From Zygnema cylindricum (lineage: Eukaryota; Streptophyta; Zygnematophyceae; Zygnematales; Zygnemataceae), in NCBI GenBank assembly GCA_037447655.1, contig JBBHKE010000974.1, forward strand, positions 1 to 64,000: a stretch of DNA of 64,000 nt, given 5' to 3'. Both the position numbers and the translations under genes were made by a program. Of this stretch, positions 1 through 11,991 are shown piece by piece. The notes under the pieces were generated by a model that saw only the letters and a list, made by a program, of their open reading frames with translations, did no database searches and was not told the DNA's origin. Positions within the stretch are counted from its first letter, which is position 1. The number at the start of each line of letters is the position of its first letter.

Positions 1-680
1 ATGCGGTCATGTGGAGTATTTTTAAAGATACAGAGGAAGATTTAGTGTTCTCCTTTTTAGATTTTGTGATCAAATAGCGTTGAAGTTAGCGGGAGTAGAA
101 ACAAAAAGTAGAAAAGAATCTGCAAAGAGAGGTGGTTGAATCTTTGTTTATTTTTGTTTTTTTTGCGTTTTTACATGTGGTGTTAGTGAGGGGAAATGAT
201 GAGTTCTTTTTGATAGCCCAATATGGGGTAGGACGGACGTTGTAGTAGTGTCTACCTCAATTAGTGTGTCCTTTTTCATTTCACTTAACCCTTTTTTTTG
301 CAGTTTAGTCACTTTTGCAGGGAGAGGGACGTGACCTTTTTGAGAGTTTGAGCAATATGTACAGAATCTGGAGGAAAAATCTTTTTCTACAGTGTATTAT
401 CCAGTTATACAGAGCGGGTTTTTGAAAAGATTTTGTTTTCTGAGTTTTGTAATTTCCACAATATGTATTTTGTCAACGTCTTTTTGTAACATTAGAACTT
501 CCAGGAATTTTCTTACAGCAAAGTTTATAGTTCGTGTCTGTGAGTATTTTCAGTGCCTGTTTTTAGTTTGTTGGTTTGGGCAACGGAATTTATTGAAGCT
601 ACATGTCCAGTTTTTTGCACCGTTTTGTTTATTTCTGGTATTCCCAACTTAGTTGCTTTTGTGCCGTTGTTGGCATCTAG
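1..680. other. no recognisable gene
   Basis: This stretch is T-rich on the plus strand. It holds short open frames of up to 86 codons, with no recognisable domain, splice pattern or codon bias. It could be the 3' untranslated end or an intron of a gene lying to the left, but nothing here shows that. Confidence 0.5.
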
Positions 681-682
681 TA

Positions 683-881
683 CACGGCCGATCGTTATTA
701 GTGTTAAGTATTAATTGGTGCTAATGTGAAATAAGAATTAATAATTTAAATACAGTGCAAGAGGACGCGGCAGATTGTAGCCCAGATCCTTATAATGTGT
801 TGCTAAAACTATTTTGTTATTTTTGGCCCAAAGAAGAAGTGACCCAATTAGTGTAATTAACTCTAACAACGATGGGCGGTG
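683..881. mobile_element. 199-bp TA-flanked MITE (family A)
   Basis: The ends form an imperfect inverted repeat (CACGGCCGATCGTTATTAG on the left, GATGGGCGGTG on the right) and a TA dinucleotide flanks each side. The centre carries the family core GGCAGATTGTAG. The same 199-bp length, ends and core recur at 18718-18916 and 28838-29036. TA flanks and short inverted repeats fit a Tc1/mariner-type (Stowaway-like) non-autonomous element; the superfamily is inferred. There is no coding capacity. Confidence 0.75.
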
Positions 882-883
882 TA

Positions 884-2907
884 GTAGTTGAAAGATGAGT
901 AAAAATTAAAATGGTGGTTGGGGTGACTGAAGCATGCCTAGCTTACTCCTGTTTTAATGTATTTCACGAGGTGGTTGAAATAGTAATTAAAATTTATGAT
1001 CATTCTGTGGTGGTTGAAAACATTTGAAGCAAATCAAGTTGGTGATGCGCACTGGACCATCATTGTTTTGTGCAGTTAAAAAGGAAAACGCAAAACAAAA
1101 TAATCACGACAGGGTTTTCCACTAATAAAACACTTGCTTGTTCAAACCATCATTTTCTGCCTGGTGAATTCGTATTTTTACAGATCTTACTGATTTGTTA
1201 CAAATTTAACATGAAATTGTGGTACAGAATTACGTCAGGTGTAACTCGGAGAAGGCGTTATCATACATTGCCTGGTTTACCAAATCAGGACCTACAATGA
1301 TAATGAATATCGTGAGAAGATATGCTTCCATTTTGTCCCTATTATGACCTGAACCTTCCTAGTTTTAATGCCTACAAGCCTGGTAACTTTTTCTCTCCCC
1401 AACATTGAGACATACCTTTACTCGCACACACAACATCATCGCTTTCCTCTGTCTTTGACAACCTAAAAGACATTAACGGGCTAAACATACGAGAATAGTG
1501 ATGCATATTGAGGAGGATCTACCAACATGCATAAACAAAATTTGGTTCTCGTCCCATGTTGACCCACCAACACCTTTGTTGTCTTAGGAACCATGTCGGG
1601 GCAAAACATGATGTTTATTATGTGCACTCTATCGTTGCCAGATCTCATAGTACTACATGACATACATATACCATAAGACGTTGCAGCACATTTTTTTTTT
1701 TAGTTTCTTGCCGTAAATGCACGTCTGTGAGAAAAAATCTAAGAAAACAAAAAATGGGAATTCTCAACACGATGTACAGCAATAGATAAAAGTAAGATGT
1801 AGTAACTCACACTCTCATAAACAACAAATCATAGGTTTAATGTGTAAAAATAATTGGGAACATTACATATTGTTCTCCTGTACAGTACACGTAATATGAG
1901 TGAGGAAAACGAATAGAATGCGTACTGTATAAGATAATAATATACAGTGTTTCCAAATGTTTTGGCGCATTAAATATACGCAACAAATTTCACAGCTGTT
2001 GTCAACCAGGGCAAATCTTGAAAGGATGTTTATACATCTTAATAGACCAATTAATTGCCGAAGATGCTTTCAAATAAAGTACGTTAAAATGCAAGAAAAA
2101 TGTTGCAGGCGCCCATTAGAGAATAGCAATGAAATCATAGACGGTGACATTGACTTTGAATGTCCACCCTAAACCTCGACAAATTTGACATTACTCCATG
2201 TACCGTTAGTGGTGTTAATGTTTTTTACACCACTTAAACCAACTTTTCTACGTGCACACTTGTCCAATTTTCATTTGCAGACTGCAAACTGAAAGGTAAG
2301 AATCTTAACTTTCCACGTGACTGGTCGAATTTATAATTCGAAAAGTATACATGGAGAAAAACAAGCTTGTTGGCCGAAAGAAGTATCAACGCTAAAAGCG
2401 GAACACTGTAGTGAAATAATGAAATTCACTCCTCTTATATCGGTGAACACTCAAATAACAGCTTAAAAAAATAAGTCAACAACCACTTAAAGACCCCAAA
2501 AAGACAATCGTCTTAAAAGACAAAGCAGGTCTTGCCACAATCAACTTCAATTTCTGGTGTAAACAACAAATGGTTTTCAAATTAAATGAAGACTTCGATT
2601 TAAAAGTCGCAAGTCGACACAATACAGTAAAAAGTCAATTAAAATACGATATCCCAACATGATGGCTGGCTGTGAGACTATCTGCCTATGTACAGCGAGT
2701 ACCTTCGTGGCACAATATGTTCAAATTTTCCCCATTTTTTTTTCATTGTATTTTCATTTTTTCCCCTTTTTCTCATGTTCTTTTTTTCAAATTTTTTTCG
2801 TTTTTTTTTTAGTTTTTTTTTTAAGCTTTTTTTTTAGTTTTTTTTTTTCTTTGTTTCTTTTCTTTCTTTTTTATCTGTTTCTCTCACCTCCGACAAAACA
2901 GTTTTTA
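884..2907. other. intergenic, no gene seen
   Basis: I see no coding region here. The part from about 2730 to 2880 is almost pure T on the plus strand and lies just past the stop codon of the minus-strand TIM14 gene, so it probably includes that gene's 3' untranslated region. Near 1949 the sequence GTGTTTCCAAATGTTTTGG resembles motifs near 45138 and 53010 and may be the end of another transposon family. Confidence 0.5.
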
Positions 2908-3689
2908 TTAAAAAGCGGAATGACTCCCTTTACTTTGACCTAACAAATGGTCTTTTGCCTCGTTGATCTTGGAGGCCAAATAATCGCTTCCGCCCGAATC
3001 CGGATGATTGGCAATCATCACCTTCCTATGGGCTTCCTTCACCTTCTCTGACGCAGCACTTTCCCTGAATCAACAGTATACCACGCAGACGATAAAAAAA
3101 AAAAATCAATTTTCAGCTTTCGATTTTCAATTTTGTTCAGCTCTCAATTTTTAGCTTTCTACGGGACAAGTTCTCTGTAGTTGTCCAAAGCGACCAATTC
3201 ATGTTATACGTCTGGGATCAGAAACTGTACAACCATCGTCAGATACAGATACTTATATATCCTTATCCACTAAAACTTGTTGGGTCAAACAAATACAAAA
3301 CAAGTTAAATTTTCCTATTAAAACACGACTGCTACCATCAGAAAACCAAGGCCATTGGCCATGATACGCAATCGAAAAACCGAAAAACTGAAAGAATGTA
3401 TTTACAAAAATACACACTGGGCCTTAAGTGAGAAAAACTTTGCATCAGATCAATCCAAAATGTCAGTTCTCTGTTGTCGTGCCCATCCTCACCTTATTCC
3501 TAGAATCATTGCCGCCTCTCTGCGGGTCATAACCGGCTGAAAACCTCCTTCATAGAAACGTCTTGCGCGTGCCACGACTGGCTGAGCCTTCCAGACCTGG
3601 TACGCCTCAAGACCGTACTTTCCAGCCAAAGCCGCAGCAGCCACAGCAACTCCAGCAACGAGAGGAGTGGCCTGCAATACCATAGACAA
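2908..3689 (-). CDS. TIM14: mitochondrial import inner membrane translocase subunit TIM14/PAM18 (J-protein)
   Basis: This J-domain co-chaperone anchors to the mitochondrial inner membrane and stimulates mtHsp70 in the PAM import motor. Coding exons run 3689-3493 and 3064-2908; the split AG|G codon restores frame. A short N-terminal membrane segment ([17 protein letters not shown]) is followed by the plant-family signature [18 protein letters not shown], then a truncated J domain with the HPD tripeptide (ANHPDSGGS) and ASKINEAKD near the end. The total of about 110 residues matches plant TIM14. The start is uncertain. Reading through gives M-S-M-V-L-Q before ATPLV, but TTGCAG at 3677-3672 is a good acceptor. 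Plant relatives start MATP, so the ATG may lie in an unseen upstream exon. The T-rich stretch beyond the stop is probably 3' UTR. Confidence 0.93.
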
Positions 3690-5230
3690 AGTGGGGATTC
3701 AAATGCATACATTTATACATACGATCAATAACTTCATCAGTATTTAAGTGGTTTACGTTGATCATCTAACACCACAGACACAATAGGGACTCAAATGCAT
3801 GAAATCTTCATCAGTATATAGCGGCTTATATGTGTTAAAAATTCTAATTATGAGTGGACTGCCTCAAGTACATACATCCAGATCAATATTATGCGCTTCT
3901 GTTTATAACGATAAACGTGAATCATTCATGAAAAGTTTTTGAGTTACGCATATCAAATAGCAGAAATTCACTACTACTTTAAAACGAGTCATTGGTTAAT
4001 GTACCAAATTCAATCTTTCTTTTTTTGTTTGTGAAGGAATGAAAAAAATATATATATAAAATGAGGATGAGAGTTTGAACTAAATTGTATAAAAACCAAA
4101 GGGTGTAGACAGTGGATATTATGAAACTGATACATTATGAAAAAAAAATCCTACATTTTTACCTTGCTTTCAGCTGTATATCAGTGTCTACAGCCACTTG
4201 ATTTTGCAGACATCACATGTTTGCCTCCATAAAATGCACAGTACACCGTGTATCATTATTAGCATCGCGGAATTATTAGTGTGGGGTTTATATTAGTGTT
4301 ATTGTTTCCACTTCAGTTCCGAATGTTTAAACCGTTTAAAGAATTAGCGCAACGTAAAAAAATTGCGAAATGCCCAAAATAAAGCCAGTTTTTGCATGTA
4401 TTTTAGCAAAACGATAGAGCAAAAACACGTATATGGATCACATTTCCATGAGCATTTCTTCTCAACACGTCGCTTCTATAACCAAGCCTTTACTTCCTGA
4501 CAATTCAACCACCCCATGGGTTTGAAACAGATGTACGACACGGTAACATTTTCTCATTCACGAAGACTTGGAGAAATTTAACATTTGCTCCTCACTATTT
4601 ATAAAGTTACTATAGACGAATCAATTTATAACCTTTAGTATGAAAGCCAAATTCACAAATTAAAACGCAAGAAAAGACATCAGGTTTCGTTGAAAAAAGG
4701 CAATCTTCTGTCATTGTATTGCCCTAACTGCTTTCAACAATTTTTTTCTTTTCCGATTCAACCCTTCAATCCTAGGGAGAATTAAAGCATCGAGAGAAAA
4801 AGGTTCGATAAAACGTACCATGCGAATTTTTTGTACCGTCTCCAAGTAATACTGCTAAATTTCCTAAAGTGCGTAAAAGTAGTAAACACTTTTTTTAGTT
4901 ACTATTTAGGGTTACTTTTTAGGGTTGCGTTTCACGAGCACTTTTTGGAGGGAACTGATTATTAATGGCAGAATGAGAGCCAATAAGCTAAATGAAAGTT
5001 CCCTGGTTTTACGGGAACTCTGGAACCTTCTTGTACGTTTTCTACTCAGCACCTGCCGTACGTACCATACACCATAAGTCCATAATGTTCTTGTTTTTTT
5101 CAGCAGTTCAAATCATTTCTTATTGGTTCGCTTCTCCCATTTGTAATCCGACGGCTGCGATGGAAAGTTATGGCTTTAGATTCAAAAGTCGCCAAATGAA
5201 AATCAGGTACGTCTGTGAGGAGAAAAGGTG
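3690..5230. other. upstream of TIM14, no gene seen
   Basis: This AT-rich DNA should contain the TIM14 promoter and perhaps its short first exon, which I could not place. Around 4244-4330 the sequence TACACCGTGTATCATTATTAGC looks like one end of the 199-bp MITE family without a matching right end, so it is probably a fragment. I see nothing else. Confidence 0.5.
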
Positions 5231-5558
5231 ATTTATTAAGGGAATCTATTTTGGTTGCGCACAGTCACTTACGTCATTTTGTCAAAAAACGTACGTTTGA
5301 AGTACACATTGGTACAAATAAAGTACCGTTGAGTATAAATTTGACGTTCAATCGGTTGGACATCTTTGACTTTCATAATATTGATTCAACCGCATAAAGT
5401 TTTGCCGCGCTTGCGAACGTCGACCGTCATAATAAAATTAGTAATTCACACGGCCGACGAGCGTTTACGGTAACAAAACTGCGGCGACCACATGTAAATA
5501 AAATGGTTGTAGACAGTAACTTTTTGTCGTTATGTGAGCTCCACGGTGAGAGCACTTA

Positions 5559-6504
5559 GGGCGTGTGCCCATGTGTTCAAGTAAGGGTTTTTTTCCGTCG
5601 TTTTCACAGAAAATGGGACTTCCAACGAGAAAATATTACGCCGTACGAAAAATGGGCAAAAACACAAGTACATTTTGCGTCATCTTGGAACTTGGAAGGT
5701 ATGGCAATTTGGCGTTATTATCATCGCGACCCACTTCCAGCTCATCTTCACACTTGCACTGGAATCAAATCACGACCTGATTTTAATCAAAAAAACACCC
5801 TATTGACAAATAGGAAACTTGGATTGCACGCGTCAAACGTTTTCAAAAAATTTTGCACGAAGGAAAGTACACGCTATTCTTTTCACTGCTCGTCACAAGC
5901 ATGCACATAAGAAAATGACAAACATGTACGGAAAAAAACTTGCAGGGGTCTCGGACCTCCACTTTCCTTCATGGGTCCTTTGCAAAAGTTTATGTCGTCC
6001 TCGTCTCTCTTCCTCTTTCTCACTCGATCGCTCTTATTTCTCTCTCCCCTAAATGAAATGCGGCAATGATGGTTTTAAATGAAAGATATATTTTTTATCT
6101 TTTTTTTGAATATCTTTGGTCGTAGTTTGACGGCATATCGAATGATAAAAGATAAATAAAAGAAATCCGAAGCCATGGCGGAAGGTTTACGTATTAATGA
6201 CGTCACAGCGTGGCGTGACTTCGCAACGTCAAAACCCTAAACATCTACGATGTCAGAAAAACCTCGACGTCTACAACCGTCGTCGTTTTTGTAGACGTCA
6301 CTTATTTTAGGAAGTTTCGCAGTAGTCTATATTTTGTTTCGTAGTCTGTCGCACATTTTGTAGACGTCTACGACTATCACAAATTTGAAGTAATGAAAGC
6401 GCAAGTAATGAATGACATAGGAACACTTTGAAAAGTACACCGTAAAATCTGCGCTAAAATTCCAAAGTAACGTTTTAAAGTTTTGGTTAAATGGGCACAC
6501 GCCC
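5559..6504. mobile_element. Harbinger-like MITE, TTA duplication (insert 1)
   Basis: The terminal inverted repeat GGGCGTGTGCCCAT begins at 5559 and ends, inverted, at 6504. TTA flanks both ends (5556-5558 and 6505-6507). A 3-bp TTA/TAA duplication with GG-starting ends is the PIF/Harbinger pattern. The 946 bp contain no plausible transposase and several GTAGACGTC-type repeats. It lies in the left arm of the foldback element, and removing it plus one TTA restores pairing with the right arm. A related end, TTAGGGTATGTGCCCATG, occurs at 13531. Confidence 0.85.
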
Positions 6505-6535
6505 TTAGCCGCAAAAATGAAATTGAATTGTCTAA

Positions 6536-7344
6536 GGGTACTTTCGCATGTAACCGAAACTTAGTCTTGTTACTTTGTTTTTTAGCGAAGATTCTCCGTA
6601 CAGTTTTCAGAGCATTCGGATGTAAACGAAAAAAAACTTGTCACTTAAAAAAGTGACTTACGTAGACGTGTACGAAACGTTGTGACAGATGAAGTGGTAC
6701 AAAAAATAAGGTGAAACTTCCACCCGGCTGCAATTTGAGGCGGTTTCTCCCCACGCTGTACAATTTTTGTGACTTCGTAATGTCCGTACGCCACATTGTC
6801 GACATGTGGAAATCTTAAAAAACCTTTTGCTGTCGCGCAGAATTTTGGATTTTTTGTTTCTTCCCACTTGCCGACAGGTGGCCATTATTTCATACGCCGT
6901 ATGTGTGAAGACACGTGTGTTTGAGAGAGACGGCCCCTGTACGGAAATCAGCACACGGAAAACAGTACGCACAAGCTGGAAACGTGCAGTGTTTTTTTTT
7001 TGGGTACTCTGCGCACAAAAATTGTAAAAAAGTTCTGACACGTGCGACATCATCTCTCTATTCGCTTGCCTTTTCGGACTATATTTAAAATCACCTCGCG
7101 AGGTGATTTGAAATAAAGTTTTATCATGTGATGGAAGGACGCGAAAATGGGTCGAAATGCGCTAAACGACAAAATGCATCGCGCTAGACGACATACTACT
7201 GTACGCATAAAGTTTCACGGTAATGCAACTTGTAAGGTGATAATTTCTCTTTTTTGGTACGGCCGCTGATTTTCACGTTTTTTTCTAAGTTATGTAGGAA
7301 AACGACACGAAATAACTGTAACTTTAGCACATGCGAAAGTACCC
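6536..7344. mobile_element. Harbinger-like MITE, TAA duplication (insert 2)
   Basis: The terminal inverted repeat GGGTACTTTCGCATGT at 6536 matches the reverse complement of the end at 7344, with TAA on both sides (6533-6535 and 7345-7347). The 809-bp element is non-coding. It holds an internal palindrome, AAATCACCTCGCGAGGTGATTT, centred near 7100. Its right TAA is shared with the next element, so the two lie back to back. Confidence 0.85.
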
Positions 7345-7347
7345 TAA

Positions 7348-8036
7348 GGCCTGTTCTCCATTAGGCGGTCCCAGTAAACATGCGGATACGTCTATTTCTA
7401 GTGTTTACTGGCACGACCTTCCATTATGTCGTGTCAGTAGACATAGTTTCTCAATTATGATTGGCGCCACGTAGGTTAGTTTTCAGATTCTTAAAATCTA
7501 GAATTATTCTTCAAGCTGAAAATCTGTACGTAATATTTGTACGGGTGTCGTACGAAAATTTTGCGACCAAATTTTAATTTTGAAATGGAAAATCAAAATT
7601 TCGAATCGAAATGTCAAAAAGTCGCCGCACACTTTTAAGGTCAGCGGATGTCAGAAGGAGTGTGCGAAGATATTTCGGCCGACCTTCATACACCGTGGCG
7701 TAAGGCACCTGGCGTGTACGGCGTGTTCGATTCACATTGCCTTTTCGTGGTGGATTTTTTTTCTAATTTTTACGTGTACCAATGGTACGCGACCAGTGTG
7801 AAGAAACTCTCCTCCCGAGGAGAGTCTCTTCACACTGGACGATGTACGTGATTGCTTCGCGAATCTAAAAAAGTGAAAAATCCAACGGTCGACATTTACG
7901 CCTATACTATTGGAGCCATCTAGTAGACATGTTTCGTCATGTTTCGTCATACAAAAAAATTAAATGGTACCAATCTGTACGAAATCGTACGGCATCCAGT
8001 AAACAACCCCACTTTTCCTCTAATGGAAGTTCACCC
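7348..8036. mobile_element. Harbinger-like MITE, TAA duplication (insert 3)
   Basis: TAA flanks both ends (7345-7347 and 8037-8039). The ends are only partly complementary: GGCCTGTTCTCCATTAG on the left against GGGTGAACTTCCATTAG read from the right. Its boundaries are also fixed by the foldback arm, which resumes directly after it. The 689 bp are non-coding. The weaker inverted repeat suggests an older or more diverged family. Confidence 0.65.
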
Positions 8037-8384
8037 TAAGTGTTACATTGAACGTAGACGCGAAGTGAAACGAAACCTATTGAAACTGAAAGTACTATAA
8101 GTTTCATACGGAAATATTATAACGCACAAAACGAAATAAACTTTTATAATAAAACGAACCGGCGTAAAAATATCATTTGAAATTAAATGAAAAAAATGAG
8201 CGTCGTCATGCGCGACGAAATCGAGCCACGCTATTTACGAATCAATAGACTTACATTGACAAGATCGTAGCAGGATCGACCGTACAAAGGTATTGCCGCT
8301 TTGTCGTACACGTAAATTTCTTTCGCGGACGAAAAAATCGCGTCACGCTTCGCGAACCAACATTTCCTCGCAATCGACCAACGT

Positions 8385-9008
8385 CAGAGGTCGCAAAAGT
8401 CAAAAAATTTCATACCCGAAACCGACCGTTTTTTTTTTTTCAAAATCTGAGTAACCGACGCCTGACCGAGTTTAGTCACGCTCCAAAATTGTTAACCGTT
8501 AACCGACCGTCGTTTACGAAAAAAAAAATCAACCGAATCTTGATTTTTCGCGACTAACCGTGCCCGCCCCTAACCGAAAAAGTACAAAATTAATCAATTT
8601 ACGACGGAATAAGCCACTAATTACGATTTGTCGCGTTCTTTAAGATTTGCGAAATGAATAGTGCTACTACCGTGTCAGATTTGCGACGCTTTGTCGCGTT
8701 CCCTTTGATTTGCGAAATAAATAGCTTACTACATTACTGTCAGATTTGCGACGCTAATCATGATGCCACGTACTTCCACGATACCAAAAGTACAAAGAAC
8801 AATAATGTTGGAAAAAAAAAGTACAAAATATTCATTTTTTTTGGTATTTTGTTTGACCGACCGTAACTGACCGTTTTTTTTTTCCTGGTGAGTCAACCGA
8901 CCGTAACCGCCCGACCCCCAAAATTTGGCAACCGAATCCGTTCCGGATCCGGCGCGGGCGGTCGGTTAACGGGCGGTCACGGTTTCGGTTGACCGTTTGC
9001 GACCTCTG
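8385..9008. mobile_element. hAT-like MITE in the foldback loop
   Basis: The ends are CAGAGGTCGCAAA and TTTGCGACCTCTG, an inverted repeat of the hAT form (starting CAG). The 8-bp flanks are accaacgt (8377-8384) and accagcgt (9009-9016), a 7/8 match expected of an aged 8-bp target duplication. The interior is rich in AACCGACCG-type motifs and poly-T/poly-A and has no coding capacity. The same family forms the insertion at 27058-27882. Confidence 0.85.
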
Positions 9009-9401
9009 ACCAGCGTGCGACTCGAACAAATGAATACCGGTCGGCGCTCGCACCAAACCGAACCGACACAAAAGTACAGTACCGAACGAAACAAAACATA
9101 ACTGACGCGAACTGAACAAAAATTTGACTGCACGATTTTGGCCGACGCCGATTCGCCCAATATCCTAACATTTCGCTGTCAATGTAAGTATGTTGATTCG
9201 TAAATAGCGTGGCTCGATTTCGTCGCGCCTGACGACGCTCATTTTTTTCATTTAATTTCAAATGATATTTTAACGCCGGTTCGTTTTATTGTAAAAGTTT
9301 ATTTCGTTTTGTGCGTTATAATATTGCCGTACGAAACTTATAGTACTTTCAGTTTCAATAGGCTTCGTTTCACTTTGCGTCTAAGTTCAATGTAACACTT
9401 A

Positions 9402-10182
9402 GACTGCGGCCCCATGTAGTTGTAACTTAGCGTACTTTGTATTTTAGCGCGGATCCGTCGGACCTGGATTTCAAGTGTCTCTATGTGTTCATTCGAAATT
9501 GTTACTTAAGTTTGTAACAATTGTATAAGTCGACAACGCCCGTGACGGCTGTCACCGTGTACAATTTGTGATGACGCACCATATTTTTTTGAAACTTTTT
9601 GAAGCGTCGCAAGACGCATCGTACTTTTTGAAACGATTTGCGGATTTGGTATGTCGCATGTCTTTGCGTGACATCGTTGACGTAGAGCCTTGCACCCGTG
9701 GCTGTGCAAAATGCCTTTGCGTAAACCTCTCCCGTCCGGCCGCCATTACTTCGCAGATTTTTCACGTTCGCAGACTTTTCAACTTTGCGTGAAATGACAC
9801 TGCAGCGTCGAGACCCCTGCAAAAAAAGAACCGTACAACATGCAAGCCGACAAAAACAAACAAACCCTGTATTTTTTTTCGTCGTCAAAAATTTCTAAAA
9901 TCTTTTCACACGTGGGAATATATTTTCAGATTGGTGTAGACGGATTTGCTTAGCTTAAGACACATTGCTGATGTGTTTATGACAAGTTTGAAAATGACGT
10001 GACAGTGGGTCGAAAAAACGCAACACGACAAATTTTAGTACATCCTAAGTTCAAGAATGACGCAAATTGTACTCTACAAATTTGCAATTTCTTCGTACGG
10101 TCGCAACTTAGGCAGTACGGCACTAAGTTATAAAGGAAAACGACAGAAAAAAACCCGAACTTAGCCACATGGGGCCGCAGCC
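9402..10182. mobile_element. Harbinger-like MITE, TTA duplication (insert 4)
   Basis: The left end GACTGCGGCCCCATGT and the inverted right end GGCTGCGGCCCCATGT differ at one base. TTA flanks both (9399-9401 and 10183-10185). The 781-bp element sits in the right arm of the foldback structure, and removing it restores pairing with the left arm. A 128-codon minus-strand frame inside it shows no transposase features and is taken as chance. Confidence 0.85.
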
Positions 10183-10553
10183 TTAGACTATTCAACTTCA
10201 ATTTTGCGGCTAAGTGCTCTCACCGTGGAGCTCACATAACGACAAAAAGTTACTATCTGCAACCATTTTATTTACATGTGGTCGCCGCAGTTTTGTTACC
10301 GTAAACGCTCGCCGGCCGTGTGAATTGCTAATTTTGTTATGACGGTCGACGTTTGCAAGCGCGGCAAAATTTTATGCGGTTGAATCAATATTATGAAAGT
10401 CAAAGATGTCCAACCGATTGAACGTCAAATTTATACTCAACGGTACTTTATTTGTACCAATGTGTACTTCAAACGTACGTTTTTTGACAAAATGACGTAA
10501 GTGACTGTGCGCAACCAAAACAGTCACTGGCATGATCAATTCCCTTTATTAAA

Positions 10554-11991
10554 CGGCGAAAAATACAACACTATTATGCTCAGAGTTGCGTATCGAGGCC
10601 AAAATGGCAGTATTCGAAACCGGTGTTAAATTGCGGCACGATTTTCGATATAAAAAATGGGAACTACCACAGTTTTCCCAAACACGATTTGAATGGGCGC
10701 AGGCGCTTACGTCATGAGATCCACCCGTCAGGACCTTATCGGCGGTTCCTCTAATTTCCTATAGACATCGCCACCTTCTTTCCTGCCTTTTTCCAAGTTT
10801 TCGTCCTCCTTCGATCTGCTGTTGGATAATATGTTACTTTATTATAGTATGATAATTGTGGATGATATTGTTATGCATTGTCACTGTGTTCCAGACTCCC
10901 CTTACTGTTCTCCCCTAGTCTTGGGGGGTTAACACGGCTGGGGCCCCTTTCAGTGATTTGTAGTTATGACATGCCATGCTCGTTGCTATTATCTTTGATT
11001 TGAAAAATTATGTTAGAACTTCCTATTTTGCTTTTGTATTTAGGTATTTCAATGGAGAGTGGAAAGTTTTTTTACAATACTAGCTGAGTTTGTTTGGGCT
11101 TCTATAAGTGTCTCTCCATTGCCATGTTTTACTTCCACTCGCACAGATTCCACTTTTGGCATGCATGCAGTCCACATACAACATGGATTCTGACGCTCGT
11201 TAGTTTAGCGTTTATACTCTGTTGAAAGCTCCTTGCATCCGGTTCACTTTTCGTTTCCTCTGAGCATCTTCATCCTATTATTTGGTCACCATTAGCGTTT
11301 AGACTTTCACATAAGTTAAAAGGATCCCTGGTGAGCTTTAAAAACACCTCATCTTTTGTTGCATAATCTAAAGGTCAGGAACTTAAGGTTTAAAAAGAAA
11401 CACAGTTTCAACAAACCCCAACGAACGACCAAAACAGAGCCGCCTCTATTGTGAGACACACCAAACAAACCAAACACGACTTCTTTAAGTCTGATTGTAC
11501 TAAAGAGACCAAACAATATAGCTTCCTAACCATAATTAATGTTGAGATTAAATCAAAATAATATATGAAACAATTTCAACTCTATGTGTACTCCTCAAAA
11601 GCACTAGTGCGCTTTATAAAACATGATTTTGAAACCTATGCCCAGTATGAACCCTCCAAGCAATTTAATATAATCTGATCTAGACCTACCTGTTTTAATG
11701 GAATTCGTTACACTAAGACATAAAACAAATTAAGGGTTCATGCCCCTTATACAGTCTTAAAAAGACCTTCGTGTTCATCCACTAGGTCTAAGTGCAAGAC
11801 AAACTCTGATTGCCATATCTAGACCAGCAATCGAGCAGTTCTTAAAGAAAAAAAAAAAAATCGGTAAAAGCTGTCCCAAGTCCAATATATTCACCGTCTC
11901 CGGCTACATTACAGTATCCATCCGACTACATCCTACGTTACAATGACATGCGTTTTCTACTAGAATTGTTTCGACTCTCTCTAAACTCCCC
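10554..11991. other. downstream of the amylase gene, no gene seen
   Basis: I see no exon pattern or conserved protein. The part next to 11991 should hold the 3' untranslated region and polyadenylation site of the minus-strand alpha-amylase gene; AT-rich sequence with an A run at about 11850-11860 lies there. Confidence 0.5.

Larger units (their letters stand above)
5231..10553. mobile_element. foldback element with long inverted arms, riddled with nested MITEs
   Basis: The left arm is split into 5231-5558, 6505-6535 and 8037-8256. It is the reverse complement of a right arm split into 9181-9401 and 10183-10553. For example, the stretch starting ttttggttgcgcacagtcac at 5248 reappears inverted near 10520, and AGTGTTACATTGAAC at 8039 reappears inverted at 9385-9400. 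Removing the insertions leaves arms of roughly 580 bp around a loop of about 300 bp. Neither arm nor loop has an open frame resembling a transposase, so it is non-autonomous. The outer ends are approximate and I could not define an outer target duplication. Confidence 0.8.

Noticed and set aside
2659-2943. 94-codon Phe/Leu/Ser-rich frame resembling a membrane protein
   Set aside because: It is produced by a T-rich tract and runs antisense across the last codons of TIM14.
5563-5910. 115-codon plus-strand frame
   Set aside because: It starts in the terminal repeat of insert 1 and shows no conserved residues; it overlaps another open frame of similar quality.
9502-9888. 128-codon minus-strand frame in the foldback region
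   Set aside because: It lies wholly inside a MITE defined by inverted ends and TTA duplications, and has no transposase motif.
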